Assembly: GCF_018614095.1 (NCBI RefSeq)
Contig: NZ_JAGGOY010000119.1
Span: forward strand, 35,379-99,378
Length of the DNA: 64,000 nt
Source: Streptomyces sp. ISL-87
GTDB lineage: Bacteria; Actinomycetota; Actinomycetes; Streptomycetales; Streptomycetaceae
Direction of reading: 5' to 3'
Shown one piece after another: positions 17,122 through 26,703 of this stretch. Both the position numbers and the translations under genes were made by a program. The notes below the pieces were generated by a model. That model saw nothing but the letters and a program-made list of their open reading frames with translations, searched no databases and had not been told where the DNA came from. Numbering within the stretch: position 1 is the stretch's first letter; each line of letters opens with the position of its first letter.

Positions 17122-18563
17122 TGACGACCACTGTTGAGACGGCCGCCGCCACGGGCCGCGTCGCCCGGGTCATCGGCCCGGTCGTCGACGTGGAGTTCCC
17201 CGTCGACGCCATGCCCGAGATCTACAACGCGCTGAAGGTCCAGGTCGCCGACCCGGCCGAGGACGGCAAGCTCAAGACCCTGACCCTCGAGGTCGCGCAG
17301 CACCTGGGTGACGGCATCGTCCGCACCATCTCGATGCAGCCGACCGACGGTCTGGTCCGCCAGGCCGCGGTGACCAACACCGGCGAGGGCATCACCGTCC
17401 CCGTCGGCGACTTCACCAAGGGCAAGGTGTTCAACACCCTCGGTGAGGTGCTGAACTACCCGGAGGCGAACGCCGAGATCACCGAGCGGTGGCCGATCCA
17501 CCGCAAGGCGCCTCGCTTCGACGAGCTCGAGTCGAAGACCGAGATGTTCGAGACCGGCGTCAAGGTCATCGACCTTCTCACCCCGTACGTCAAGGGTGGA
17601 AAGATCGGTCTGTTCGGTGGTGCCGGTGTCGGCAAGACCGTTCTGATCCAGGAAATGATCTACCGCGTCGCCAACAACCACGACGGTGTGTCGGTCTTCG
17701 CGGGCGTCGGTGAGCGTACCCGTGAGGGCAACGACCTCATCGAGGAGATGGCCGACTCGGGCGTCATCGACAAGACGGCGCTTGTCTTCGGCCAGATGGA
17801 CGAGCCCCCGGGCACCCGTCTTCGTGTCGCGCTCGCCGGTCTGACCATGGCGGAGTACTTCCGCGATGTGCAGAAGCAGGACGTGCTCTTCTTCATCGAC
17901 AACATCTTCCGTTACACCCAGGCCGGTTCCGAGGTCTCCACGCTGCTCGGCCGTATGCCGTCCGCAGTGGGTTACCAGCCGAACCTGGCTGACGAGATGG
18001 GTCTGCTGCAGGAGCGCATCACGTCGACCCGCGGTCACTCGATCACCTCGATGCAGGCGATCTACGTCCCCGCGGACGACCTGACCGACCCGGCGCCGGC
18101 CACCACCTTCGCCCACCTCGACGCGACGACGGTTCTTTCCCGTCCGATCTCCGAGAAGGGCATCTACCCGGCCGTGGACCCGCTGGACTCGACGTCCCGC
18201 ATCCTCGACCCGCGGTACATCGCGGCGGACCACTACGCCACCGCGATGCGCGTCAAGGGGATCCTGCAGAAGTACAAGGACCTCCAGGACATCATCGCGA
18301 TCCTCGGTATCGACGAGCTGGGCGAGGAGGACAAGCTCGTTGTCCACCGTGCCCGTCGCGTCGAGCGCTTCCTGTCGCAGAACACCCACGTCGCCAAGCA
18401 GTTCACCGGCGTGGACGGTTCGGACGTTCCGCTCGACGAGTCGATCACCGCGTTCAACGCGATCTGCGACGGTGACTACGACCACTTCCCCGAGCAGGCG
18501 TTCTTCCTGTGCGGTGGCATCGAGGACCTGAAGGCCAACGCCAAGGAGCTGGGCGTCTCCTGA
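17121..18563 (+). CDS. atpD: ATP synthase F1 subunit beta
   Basis: Catalytic subunit, 480 residues. The Walker A is GGAGVGKT, followed by GERTREGNDL with the catalytic Glu and LFFIDNIFRYTQAG. The start overlaps the atpG stop. A strong hairpin follows before atpC. Confidence 0.98.
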   Translation: MTTTVETAAATGRVARVIGPVVDVEFPVDAMPEIYNALKVQVADPAEDGKLKTLTLEVAQHLGDGIVRTISMQPTDGLVRQAAVTNTGEGITVPVGDFTKGKVFNTLGEVLNYPEANAEITERWPIHRKAPRFDELESKTEMFETGVKVIDLLTPYVKGGKIGLFGGAGVGKTVLIQEMIYRVANNHDGVSVFAGVGERTREGNDLIEEMADSGVIDKTALVFGQMDEPPGTRLRVALAGLTMAEYFRDVQKQDVLFFIDNIFRYTQAGSEVSTLLGRMPSAVGYQPNLADEMGLLQERITSTRGHSITSMQAIYVPADDLTDPAPATTFAHLDATTVLSRPISEKGIYPAVDPLDSTSRILDPRYIAADHYATAMRVKGILQKYKDLQDIIAILGIDELGEEDKLVVHRARRVERFLSQNTHVAKQFTGVDGSDVPLDESITAFNAICDGDYDHFPEQAFFLCGGIEDLKANAKELGVS

Positions 18564-18595
18564 AGCCCCGCTCCTCGTGAGCAGAGCTGATTGAC

Positions 18596-18626
18596 GGAGA
18601 GGGGCGGGTGCGTCCCGTCCCTCTCC
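18596..18626 (+). terminator. Intercistronic hairpin between atpD and atpC
   Basis: GGAGAGGGGCGGG at 18596-18608 pairs with CCCGTCCCTCTCC at 18614-18626 (one G-U pair) around a 5-nt loop. It lies inside the operon. It could stabilise the 3' end of an atpI-D message or partly terminate it, lowering the amount of epsilon. A TAGAAT at 18637-18642 could be a -10 box, but it has no good -35. Confidence 0.55.
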
Positions 18627-18691
18627 CCACGCCCATTAGAATTTGACCCAACACCCGGCTGACCCGCCGGGTGGTGACCCGAGGAGCCACC

Positions 18692-19066
18692 TTGGCTGCT
18701 GAGCTGCACGTCGAGCTGGTCGCGGCGGACCGCAATATCTGGTCCGGCGAGGCCACCCTTGTTGTCGCCCGCACCACGACCGGCGACATCGGCGTCATGC
18801 CCGGTCACCAGCCGCTTCTCGGTGTGCTGGAATCGGGCCCGGTGACCATCCGTACCAGCGAGGGCAACACTGTCGTCGCAGCGGTGCACGGCGGATTCAT
18901 CTCGTTCGCGGACAACAAGCTGTCCCTGCTGGCCGAGATCGCCGAGCTCGCGGACGAGATTGACGTCCAGCGGGCGGAGCGGGCACTGGAGCGCGCGAAG
19001 TCGGAGGCCGATGCGGCCGCCGAGCGTCGCGCCGATGTCCGGCTGCGCGCGGTAACGGGGCACTGA
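18692..19066 (+). CDS. atpC: ATP synthase F1 subunit epsilon
   Basis: Rotor and regulatory subunit, 124 residues. TTG 18692 with GAGGAG 5 nt upstream is preferred over the in-frame GTG at 18671. The beta-sandwich carries GDIGVMPGHQPLL, and a short C-terminal helical hairpin ends the chain. Last gene of the ATP synthase set. Confidence 0.95.
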   Translation: MAAELHVELVAADRNIWSGEATLVVARTTTGDIGVMPGHQPLLGVLESGPVTIRTSEGNTVVAAVHGGFISFADNKLSLLAEIAELADEIDVQRAERALERAKSEADAAAERRADVRLRAVTGH

Positions 19067-19193
19067 GCCCCGTACCGAATAGTGTGCGTCCTCAGCCGCG
19101 GTCCGTTCTGGAATTTTCCAGACCGGGTCGCGGCTGAGGCGATGCAGGTCGTTTTTCGTGTGCCGTATTCGATGAGCGAGGAGGTCGGTGAAG

Positions 19194-19640
19194 ATGCTCC
19201 TCGCTCTGCTTGTGAGTGGCCTGGTCGTAGCCCTGGTGGTGATCGGGCTTTTTGTCTTCGGCCTGCGCCGGAGGCTCATCCAGCGGTCCGGCGGGACCTT
19301 CGACTGCAGCATGCGCTGGGGCGTGTCCGAGGAACCCGACGTCTCCGGCAAGGGCTGGGTGTATGGGGTCGCCCGCTACAGCGGCGACCAGATCGACTGG
19401 TTCCGCGTTTTCTCGTACTCCCCCCGGCCGCGCCGGCTGCTGGAGCGCTCCTCCATCGAGGTGATCGCCCGCCGCGCCCCCGAGGGTGAGGAGGAGCTGG
19501 CGCTGCTGTCCGACTCCGTCGTGCTCGGCTGTCTCCACCGGGGGACCCGCCTGGAGCTGGCGATGAGCGAGGACGCGCTGACCGGGTTCCTGGCATGGCT
19601 GGAGGCGGCGCCTCCAGGGCAGAGAGTGAATGTGGCCTGA
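19194..19640 (+). CDS. DUF2550 family membrane-anchored protein
   Basis: 148-residue protein of unknown function found directly after atpC in many actinobacteria. One N-terminal membrane helix (about 3-22) is followed by a basic RRR and a soluble domain with the conserved GGTFDCSMRW and the KGWVYGVARYSGD motif. The ATG at 19194 is preferred over GTG 19188 because the AGGAGG at 19179-19184 is 9 nt away rather than 3. The conserved link to the atp operon hints at a role in ATP synthase or envelope function, but none is shown. Confidence 0.85.
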   Translation: MLLALLVSGLVVALVVIGLFVFGLRRRLIQRSGGTFDCSMRWGVSEEPDVSGKGWVYGVARYSGDQIDWFRVFSYSPRPRRLLERSSIEVIARRAPEGEEELALLSDSVVLGCLHRGTRLELAMSEDALTGFLAWLEAAPPGQRVNVA

Positions 19641-19671
19641 CGCCTGCGAGCGCCGGCCCCTCAGACGTGAA

Positions 19672-19711
19672 GAAGCCGGGGAGACGGGGGCGGACCCGTC
19701 TCCCCGGCTTC
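19672..19711. terminator. Bidirectional terminator between DUF2550 gene and chiC
   Basis: A perfect 17-bp stem, 19672-19688 with 19695-19711, and a 6-nt loop (GGCGGA), placed between two convergent genes. It has neither a T- nor an A-tract but is one of the strongest hairpins in the window. Confidence 0.85.
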
Positions 19712-19751
19712 GTCGTTCACCGGGTTCAGTGCGTGGCCGGACCGGCCGGAC

Positions 19752-21596
<1,845 letters not shown>

Positions 21597-21707
21597 GGGT
21601 GCTCCTCCGGTCCGTCGCCGTCGCGGGGACGACGGCGACATGGGGGTGGGACCTGCGCCGCCCGTGAGCACGCTTTGTCATGGCACGCTCACCACAGTGT
21701 TGCGGTG

Positions 21708-21749
21708 AGAGTAGAAAGGTCTGGACCAACCGTCAAGAGGTCCAGACCT
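21708..21749 (-). promoter_or_regulatory. chiC promoter with two DasR-type (dre) boxes
   Basis: Reading the minus strand: -35 TTGACG (21736-21731), 17-bp spacer, -10 TACTCT (21713-21708). Two 12-bp boxes, TGGTCCAGACCT (21728-21717, inside the spacer) and AGGTCTGGACCT (21749-21738, just upstream of the -35), match the known chitinase direct repeat/dre consensus TGGTCTAGACCA. Their centres are 21 bp apart, two helical turns, so both would lie on one DNA face. The GntR-type repressor DasR is the known binder of such sites. Confidence 0.85.
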
Positions 21750-21777
21750 TATGGGCGGGGGCGGTTCAAGGCGGGCT

Positions 21778-22419
21778 CTACAGGCCCAACTCCTGGGCCA
21801 GTACCGCCGCTTGGACCCGGCTGCGCAGCTCCAGCTTCCCCAGCAGCCTGCTGACGTGCGTCTTCACCGTCGCCTCCGCCATCTCCAGGCGCGCCGCGAT
21901 CTCCGCGTTCGACAACCCCTTGCCCAGGCAGCCGAGAACCTCCCGCTCCCGCCGGGTCAGGGTGGCCAGTGCCGGCGGCGCGGGTGCCTTAACGGCCCGG
22001 GGCGCCGCGAACTCGGCGATCAGCCGCCGGGTCACCGCCGGGGAGATCAGGCCCTCCCCGCGCGCGACCGTCCGTACCGCCTCGATCAGCTCCGCCGCCT
22101 CCGCGTTCTTCAGCAGGAAGCCGGCCGCTCCCGCGCGCAGCGCCCCGAAGACGTACTCGTCGAGGTCGAAGGTGGTGAGTACGAGGACGTCCGCCAGCCC
22201 CTCCGCGACCACCTGACGGGTCGCCGAGACCCCGTCGAGGCGCGGCATCTGCACGTCCATGAGGACCAGATCCGGCCGTAGCTCCCGGGCCAGGCGCACC
22301 GCCTCCTGCCCGTCGGCGGCCTCGCCCGCCACCTCGATGTCGCCCGCGCTGCGCAGGATCAGCACCAGCCCGGCCCGTACCGCGCTCTGGTCCTCCGCCA
22401 CCACGACTTTGATCGTCAC
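21778..22419 (-). CDS. chiR: NarL/LuxR-type response regulator of the chitinase locus
   Basis: 213 residues. The receiver domain (1-120) has Asp10, the phospho-acceptor Asp55 in LVLMDVQMPRLDG and the conserved Lys in GFLLKNA. A LuxR-type helix-turn-helix follows (about 150-210, LTRREREVLGCLGKGLSNAEIA). The GTG start overlaps the stop of the kinase gene by 4 bases (GTGA). Named from its position next to chiC together with the kinase, as in the described chiS/chiR pair. Confidence 0.85.
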   Translation of the reverse strand: MTIKVVVAEDQSAVRAGLVLILRSAGDIEVAGEAADGQEAVRLARELRPDLVLMDVQMPRLDGVSATRQVVAEGLADVLVLTTFDLDEYVFGALRAGAAGFLLKNAEAAELIEAVRTVARGEGLISPAVTRRLIAEFAAPRAVKAPAPPALATLTRREREVLGCLGKGLSNAEIAARLEMAEATVKTHVSRLLGKLELRSRVQAAVLAQELGL

Positions 22420-23615
22420 TCGCGTACCGCCTTCTCCTCGGCGGGCAGCGTCGCCCGCACCTGCCAGACCGGGCCCGCAGGACCCGCCGTGAACGCCCCG
22501 CCCAGCAGCTCGGTCCGCTCCCGCATGCCGATCAGCCCGGCCCCGGAGCCCGGCGCGCGGGGGCCCGGCCGGTCCCCGTACGGGGAGTCCACCCGCACCG
22601 TCAGCAGCCCGTCGTCGCGGGCCACGCGGACCGCGACCGTGCCCCGCGCGGCGTGCTTGAGGGCATTGGTCAGCGACTCCTGCACGATCCGGTACGCCGC
22701 CAGTTCGACGGGGGCCGGCAGCGGCCGCCCGGGCGGCCGGTCGTCGTGGAGTACGAATTCCAGCCCGCTCGCGGTGCCGTTGGTACGGGCCTGCTCCAGC
22801 AGGGCGTCCAGGCCGTCCAGCGAGGGAACGGCCGCCGCCTCCTGATCGACGCCGGCGTCCCGCAGCAGCCCGATCAGCCGGCGCATTTCGGCCAGTCCCT
22901 GCACGCTGTTCTCGCGGATCACCCCGAGCGCCTCGCGGCTCGTGGCGGGGGAGTCGATGGACAGCGCGGCGGTGGAGTGGATCGCGATGGCGGAGAGATG
23001 GTTGGCCACCATGTCGTGCAGCTCGCGGGCCATCCGGGCGCGCTCGGCGACGACCGCCTGGGCGCGGTCCATTTCGGCCAGCAGCGCGGTCTGCTCGGCG
23101 CGCAGCCGGGCGGCCACGGCGGCCTCACGGTGATTGCGCAGGGTGGCGCCGGTCAGGGCGGGGCCGAAGCTCACGAGGCCGGTGATCACGCCGATGAGCA
23201 GGGCCTGCGGGGTGCGCAGCCAGGCGAGCGAGGCGACGGTGACGGCGACGGTGATCAGGCCGGTGGTGACCGGGAGGCGCCGGGCCATGGAGGGCTTGCC
23301 GTAGACGACGGCCGCGTACATCAGGTCGGTGAAGATCAGGACGGTGGCCAGACTTCCCACCGTGAACTGGTCCGCGACCACCCCGAGGGTGCCGACGACC
23401 AGGCCCGCGCGCGGCGCGGTGCGGCGCAGCAGCTCCATCGCCGCGAGCACCACGAGCGGGACCAGGGCGGCCCAGCCGGGGAGGAAGTGCCGGCCGCTGT
23501 TGCTGTGGACCCCGAGTGACCACATCAGCAGGCCCGCGAGCACGCTGATCACGGCGAGGAGCACGTCGTCGCGGTGCGGGCGGAGGATCTTCTCGGTCAC
23601 AGTCCCATCCAACAC
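22416..23615 (-). CDS. chiS: Sensor histidine kinase of the chitinase locus
   Basis: NarX-type kinase, 399 residues from GTG 23615; GTG 23600 is also possible and neither has a strong ribosome site. Four to five hydrophobic helices lie in the first 150 residues, with no large extracellular domain. The HisKA_3 region follows with the phospho-acceptor His200 (MARELHDMVANH), then an HATPase_c domain (AYRIVQESLTNALKHA, GSGAGLIGMRERTELLGG). Translationally coupled to chiR. The small sensor part suggests sensing in or at the membrane. Confidence 0.85.
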   Translation of the reverse strand: MLDGTVTEKILRPHRDDVLLAVISVLAGLLMWSLGVHSNSGRHFLPGWAALVPLVVLAAMELLRRTAPRAGLVVGTLGVVADQFTVGSLATVLIFTDLMYAAVVYGKPSMARRLPVTTGLITVAVTVASLAWLRTPQALLIGVITGLVSFGPALTGATLRNHREAAVAARLRAEQTALLAEMDRAQAVVAERARMARELHDMVANHLSAIAIHSTAALSIDSPATSREALGVIRENSVQGLAEMRRLIGLLRDAGVDQEAAAVPSLDGLDALLEQARTNGTASGLEFVLHDDRPPGRPLPAPVELAAYRIVQESLTNALKHAARGTVAVRVARDDGLLTVRVDSPYGDRPGPRAPGSGAGLIGMRERTELLGGAFTAGPAGPVWQVRATLPAEEKAVRE

Positions 23616-23781
23616 GGTGACTCGGGCCCCGGGCCTCGCCGCCGGGGCGGAAGCCGACTACATCGAAGGATGCAGTGGCCGGGGCGGGGATTCGTCACCC
23701 TGGCCGTCGCGGCCGTCGCGATCGGGCTGCTCCAGGCCGCCGGTGCCCTGAAGGCCGGGGCCCCGGATGAAGGCCGGCGCC

Positions 23782-23815
23782 CCGGAGGCCGGTGCCTCGC
23801 AGGACCGGCCTCCGG
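23782..23815 (-). terminator. Terminator of the cobalamin adenosyltransferase gene
   Basis: A perfect 12-bp stem, CCGGAGGCCGGT at 23782-23793 with ACCGGCCTCCGG at 23804-23815, and a 10-nt loop. It lies 17 bp beyond the stop of the minus-strand gene at 23832. The rest of 23616-23781 shows no gene; it should hold the chiS promoter. Confidence 0.7.
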
Positions 23816-23831
23816 TGGCGCGGCGACGGGC

Positions 23832-24404
23832 CTAGCGCTCGCCGCCCGGCACCCAGAGCACGTCCCCGACCTCCTTGTTGGCCGTACGGGCCAGGATGAA
23901 CAGGAGGTCGGAGAGCCGGTTCAGGTAAGTGGCGGTCAGCGGGTTCATCACCTCGCCGTGCGCCTCCAGCGCCGCCCACGTGGAGCGCTCGGCGCGCCGG
24001 ACCACCGTGCAGGCCTGGTGCAGCAGCGCCGCGCCCGGGGTGCCGCCGGGGAGGATGAAGCTGCGCAGTTTCTCCAGCTCCGCGTTGAAGCGGTCGCAGT
24101 CCGCCTCCAGCTTGTCGACGTAGAACTGCTCGACCCGCAGGGGCGGGTACTCGGGGTTCTCGACCACCGGGGTGCACAGGTCCGCGCCGACGTCGAACAG
24201 GTCGTTCTGCACCCGGACCAGGACCTTGACGACATCCGCCGGCAGGGTGCCGAGGGCGATCGCCGTCCCGATCGCCGCGTTGGCCTCGTTGGCGTCGGCG
24301 TAGGCGGAGATCCGCAGATCTGTCTTGGCCGTGCGGCTCATGTCGCCGAGGGCGGTCGTGCCCTTGTCGCCGGTGCGGGTGTAGATACGCGTGAGGTTCA
24401 CCAT
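23832..24404 (-). CDS. Cob(I)yrinic acid a,c-diamide / cob(I)alamin adenosyltransferase (PduO type)
   Basis: Adenylates cob(I)alamin to give adenosylcobalamin. 190 residues with the family start MVNLTRIYTRTGDKGTT (ATP binding), the DANEANAAIG segment and the C-terminal LNRLSDLLFILAR motif containing the catalytic Asn/Arg/Asp region. It supplies the cofactor for B12-dependent mutases such as IcmA in this window. A TACGCT -10-like hexamer ends 7 nt before the ATG, and no ribosome site better than GGCGG is visible, so the mRNA may be leaderless. Confidence 0.93.
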   Translation of the reverse strand: MVNLTRIYTRTGDKGTTALGDMSRTAKTDLRISAYADANEANAAIGTAIALGTLPADVVKVLVRVQNDLFDVGADLCTPVVENPEYPPLRVEQFYVDKLEADCDRFNAELEKLRSFILPGGTPGAALLHQACTVVRRAERSTWAALEAHGEVMNPLTATYLNRLSDLLFILARTANKEVGDVLWVPGGER

Positions 24405-24526
24405 GTCCGCCAGCGTAGTGAGGCCCGCCCGAAATTCGCACGCGGCGGCGCTCCCGTGACCGGTACCGTCCGCTGCCGGGGTCCACCAGGGTCCACCGGG
24501 GAGCACGAGGGCGGAGAGGTGACGGT

Positions 24527-25057
24527 TTGACCGACATGTTCGAAATCTGGCAGCGGGCCGAACTGGCCAAGCGGGTCGATGTCTTGGAGAGCTTCCTCGG
24601 CTCTCGGTACGCCGGCGACCCCGCCTTGTCCCGGGAGGTGGCATCGGACGCCGCAGCGGCCCGCACGGCCCTCGCCGCCGCCGACCCGTGGCGGGCGCAG
24701 GACTGCCTCGACGCACTGGAGCGCCGGGCGGCGGACTGGCGCGGCCACCCCCACTTCCCGGCCGTGCCGCGCCCGGCCGACGCGGACGGGCAGGTGCGCG
24801 ACTACGTGAAGGACCGGCTGCGCGGCGTACTGTCCCCCGTCGAGCTCGACCGGCTGGACTTCCCGCACGTCTCCCTGTCCGTCCTCCACCGGAGGCTGTG
24901 CGGGCACCCGGAGCTCGACCCGCAGACCCGCGAGGACATCCACTACGTCCATGCCCGCGGGCGGATGGCCCTGGACCTGGGCCACGCCGACGCGGCGGCG
25001 CGCGAGGTCGAGCGACTGCGGGCGATCGAGGCGCGGTTGACGGACGGCGACGGCTGA
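24527..25057 (+). CDS. Conserved Streptomyces hypothetical protein
   Basis: 176 residues starting at TTG 24527 with GCGGAGAGG 7 nt upstream. No membrane segment or signal peptide is present; the composition is mostly helical, Ala/Arg/Asp-rich, and two TrpArg-rich short repeats (DPWRAQDCLDAL, AADWRGHPHF) hint at TPR-like helices. I do not recognise a catalytic motif. It lies head-to-head with the adenosyltransferase gene, 122 bp apart. Confidence 0.7.
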   Translation: MTDMFEIWQRAELAKRVDVLESFLGSRYAGDPALSREVASDAAAARTALAAADPWRAQDCLDALERRAADWRGHPHFPAVPRPADADGQVRDYVKDRLRGVLSPVELDRLDFPHVSLSVLHRRLCGHPELDPQTREDIHYVHARGRMALDLGHADAAAREVERLRAIEARLTDGDG

Positions 25058-25189
25058 GCCGTACCAGTGTGATGTCCGTCATCTGAGACGTGACGCGTGT
25101 TACTTCAGGGTCACACCGCCGCTCACTGGCGCTAGTCTCCGGCCGAGAGGCTAAGAGACTGGGCCGTATTGAAGAACGTGGGGTGTGCA

Positions 25190-26038
25190 GTGGCTGGGAA
25201 GCTTGCCGTCATCGGTGCCGGACTGATGGGTTCCGGGATCGCTCAGGTCTCCGCTCAGGCGGGCTGGGAGGTCGTGCTGCGTGATGTCACCGATGCCGCG
25301 CTGACCCGGGGAACCGACGGGATCAAGGCCTCGTACGACAAGTTCGTCTCCAAGGGCAAGATGACGGCCGAGGACGCCGAGGCCGCGCTCGCCCGCATCA
25401 CCACGACCACCGACCTCGACGCGGTCGCCGACGTGGACGTCGTCGTCGAGGCCGTCTTCGAGAAGCTCGAGGTCAAGCACGAGATCTTCCGTACGCTCGA
25501 CAAGCTCGTACGGGACGACGCGATCCTGGCGTCCAACACCTCGGCCATCCCGATCACCAAGATCGCGGCCGTGACGGAGCGCCCGGAGCGGGTCGTCGGC
25601 GCGCACTTCTTCTCGCCCGTCCCGATGATGCAGCTCTGCGAGCTGGTGCGCGGCTACAAGACGAGCGACGAAACCCTCGCCACCACCCGGGCGTTCGCCG
25701 AGTCCGTCGGCAAGACCTGCATCGTCGTCAACCGCGACGTCGCCGGCTTCGTGACGACCCGTCTGATCTCCGCGCTCGTCGTGGAGGCGGCCAAGCTGTA
25801 CGAATCGGGCGTCGCGTCCGCCGAGGACATCGACATCGCCTGCAAGCTGGGCTTCGGGCACGCGATGGGCCCGCTGGCCACCGCCGACCTCACCGGCGTC
25901 GACATCCTGCTGCACGCCACCAGCAACATCTACACCGAGTCGCAGGACGAGAAGTTCGCGCCGCCGGAGCTGATGCGCCGCATGGTGGACGCGGGCGACA
26001 TCGGCCGCAAGAGCGGGCAGGGCTTCTACAAGCACTGA
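25190..26038 (+). CDS. 3-hydroxybutyryl-CoA dehydrogenase
   Basis: NAD(P)-dependent oxidoreductase of the 3-hydroxyacyl-CoA dehydrogenase family, 282 residues from GTG 25190. The Rossmann motif is VIGAGLMGSGIAQ, followed by SNTSAIPITKIA and VGAHFFSPVPMMQL (catalytic His region) and the C-terminal GRKSGQGFYKH ending. The length fits the single-domain Hbd type, not the FadB fusion. It converts 3-hydroxybutyryl-CoA to acetoacetyl-CoA or the reverse, consistent with the thiolase at 43017. Confidence 0.93.
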   Translation: MAGKLAVIGAGLMGSGIAQVSAQAGWEVVLRDVTDAALTRGTDGIKASYDKFVSKGKMTAEDAEAALARITTTTDLDAVADVDVVVEAVFEKLEVKHEIFRTLDKLVRDDAILASNTSAIPITKIAAVTERPERVVGAHFFSPVPMMQLCELVRGYKTSDETLATTRAFAESVGKTCIVVNRDVAGFVTTRLISALVVEAAKLYESGVASAEDIDIACKLGFGHAMGPLATADLTGVDILLHATSNIYTESQDEKFAPPELMRRMVDAGDIGRKSGQGFYKH

Positions 26039-26193
26039 GCTCGACCGTTCGAATTCCCTCACCCCACGGAGTGAATTAGGTATCGGTTCGCTCACGGTCG
26101 GCAACTTCCCTGCCCGCACGGCAGTCAGTTGCAGTGAGAGTTGCCGACCACGGCCCATCGGACCATCCGTACGCAGGACTGCCGGGAGCACAC

Positions 26194-26517
26194 ATGCACA
26201 TCAGGGGCGACCACGCCGAACTCGCTGTCGGGGGCCGCCTCGACGTGCGCAGCGCGGCGGACGCCCGTACGGCCCTGCACACCGCCCTCGACGACGGTCG
26301 CGGCGACCTCGTGCTGGACCTGACCGGGCTCGACTCCTGGGACGCGACCGGCCTCGGCGTGATCATGGGCGCCCACCGGCGCGCCGGGCGCACCGGGCGG
26401 CGCCTGGTGCTGCGCGGGGTGCCGCCGCGGATGCAGCGGCTGCTGGTCGCCACCCGGCTGCACAGGATCCTCGCGATCGAGGGCGGACTGGAAGCGGAAT
26501 CCCTCCCGCGGGTGTGA
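26194..26517 (+). CDS. STAS-domain anti-sigma factor antagonist without the phosphorylatable Ser
   Basis: 107-residue STAS protein from ATG 26194 (CGGGAG 6 nt upstream); GTG 26134 is an alternative lacking a ribosome site. Such proteins bind anti-sigma factors and are switched off by Ser/Thr phosphorylation. The motif region reads LDSWDATGLGVIMG: the usual D-S-(S/T)-G-L has Ala51 at the first Ser, with Thr52 next to it. If Ala51 corresponds to Ser58 of SpoIIAA, the classical switch is missing. No anti-sigma or sigma gene is adjacent. Confidence 0.85.
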   Translation: MHIRGDHAELAVGGRLDVRSAADARTALHTALDDGRGDLVLDLTGLDSWDATGLGVIMGAHRRAGRTGRRLVLRGVPPRMQRLLVATRLHRILAIEGGLEAESLPRV

Positions 26518-26703
26518 TCACCAGGTGTTTTCTTTCCTGCGGAAACGTAACGGTCCCGTGCTGAAGGGGCCCCGGGGTTCCCGAGCGCCAGGTCACCGTC
26601 TAGGGTTCGGGCGGAAACCGGACCAGTAGCGACAGCGGCGTGTGCGTGCGAAAGGCCGGGCGGTACGACGGCGGCGCGAGCGACGCGATCGGGGGACTTG
26701 GTC

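Noticed and set aside
23670..23880. Small plus-strand frame starting MQWPGRGF between chiS and the adenosyltransferase gene
   Set aside because: No ribosome site, runs antisense into the adenosyltransferase gene and through its terminator hairpin.
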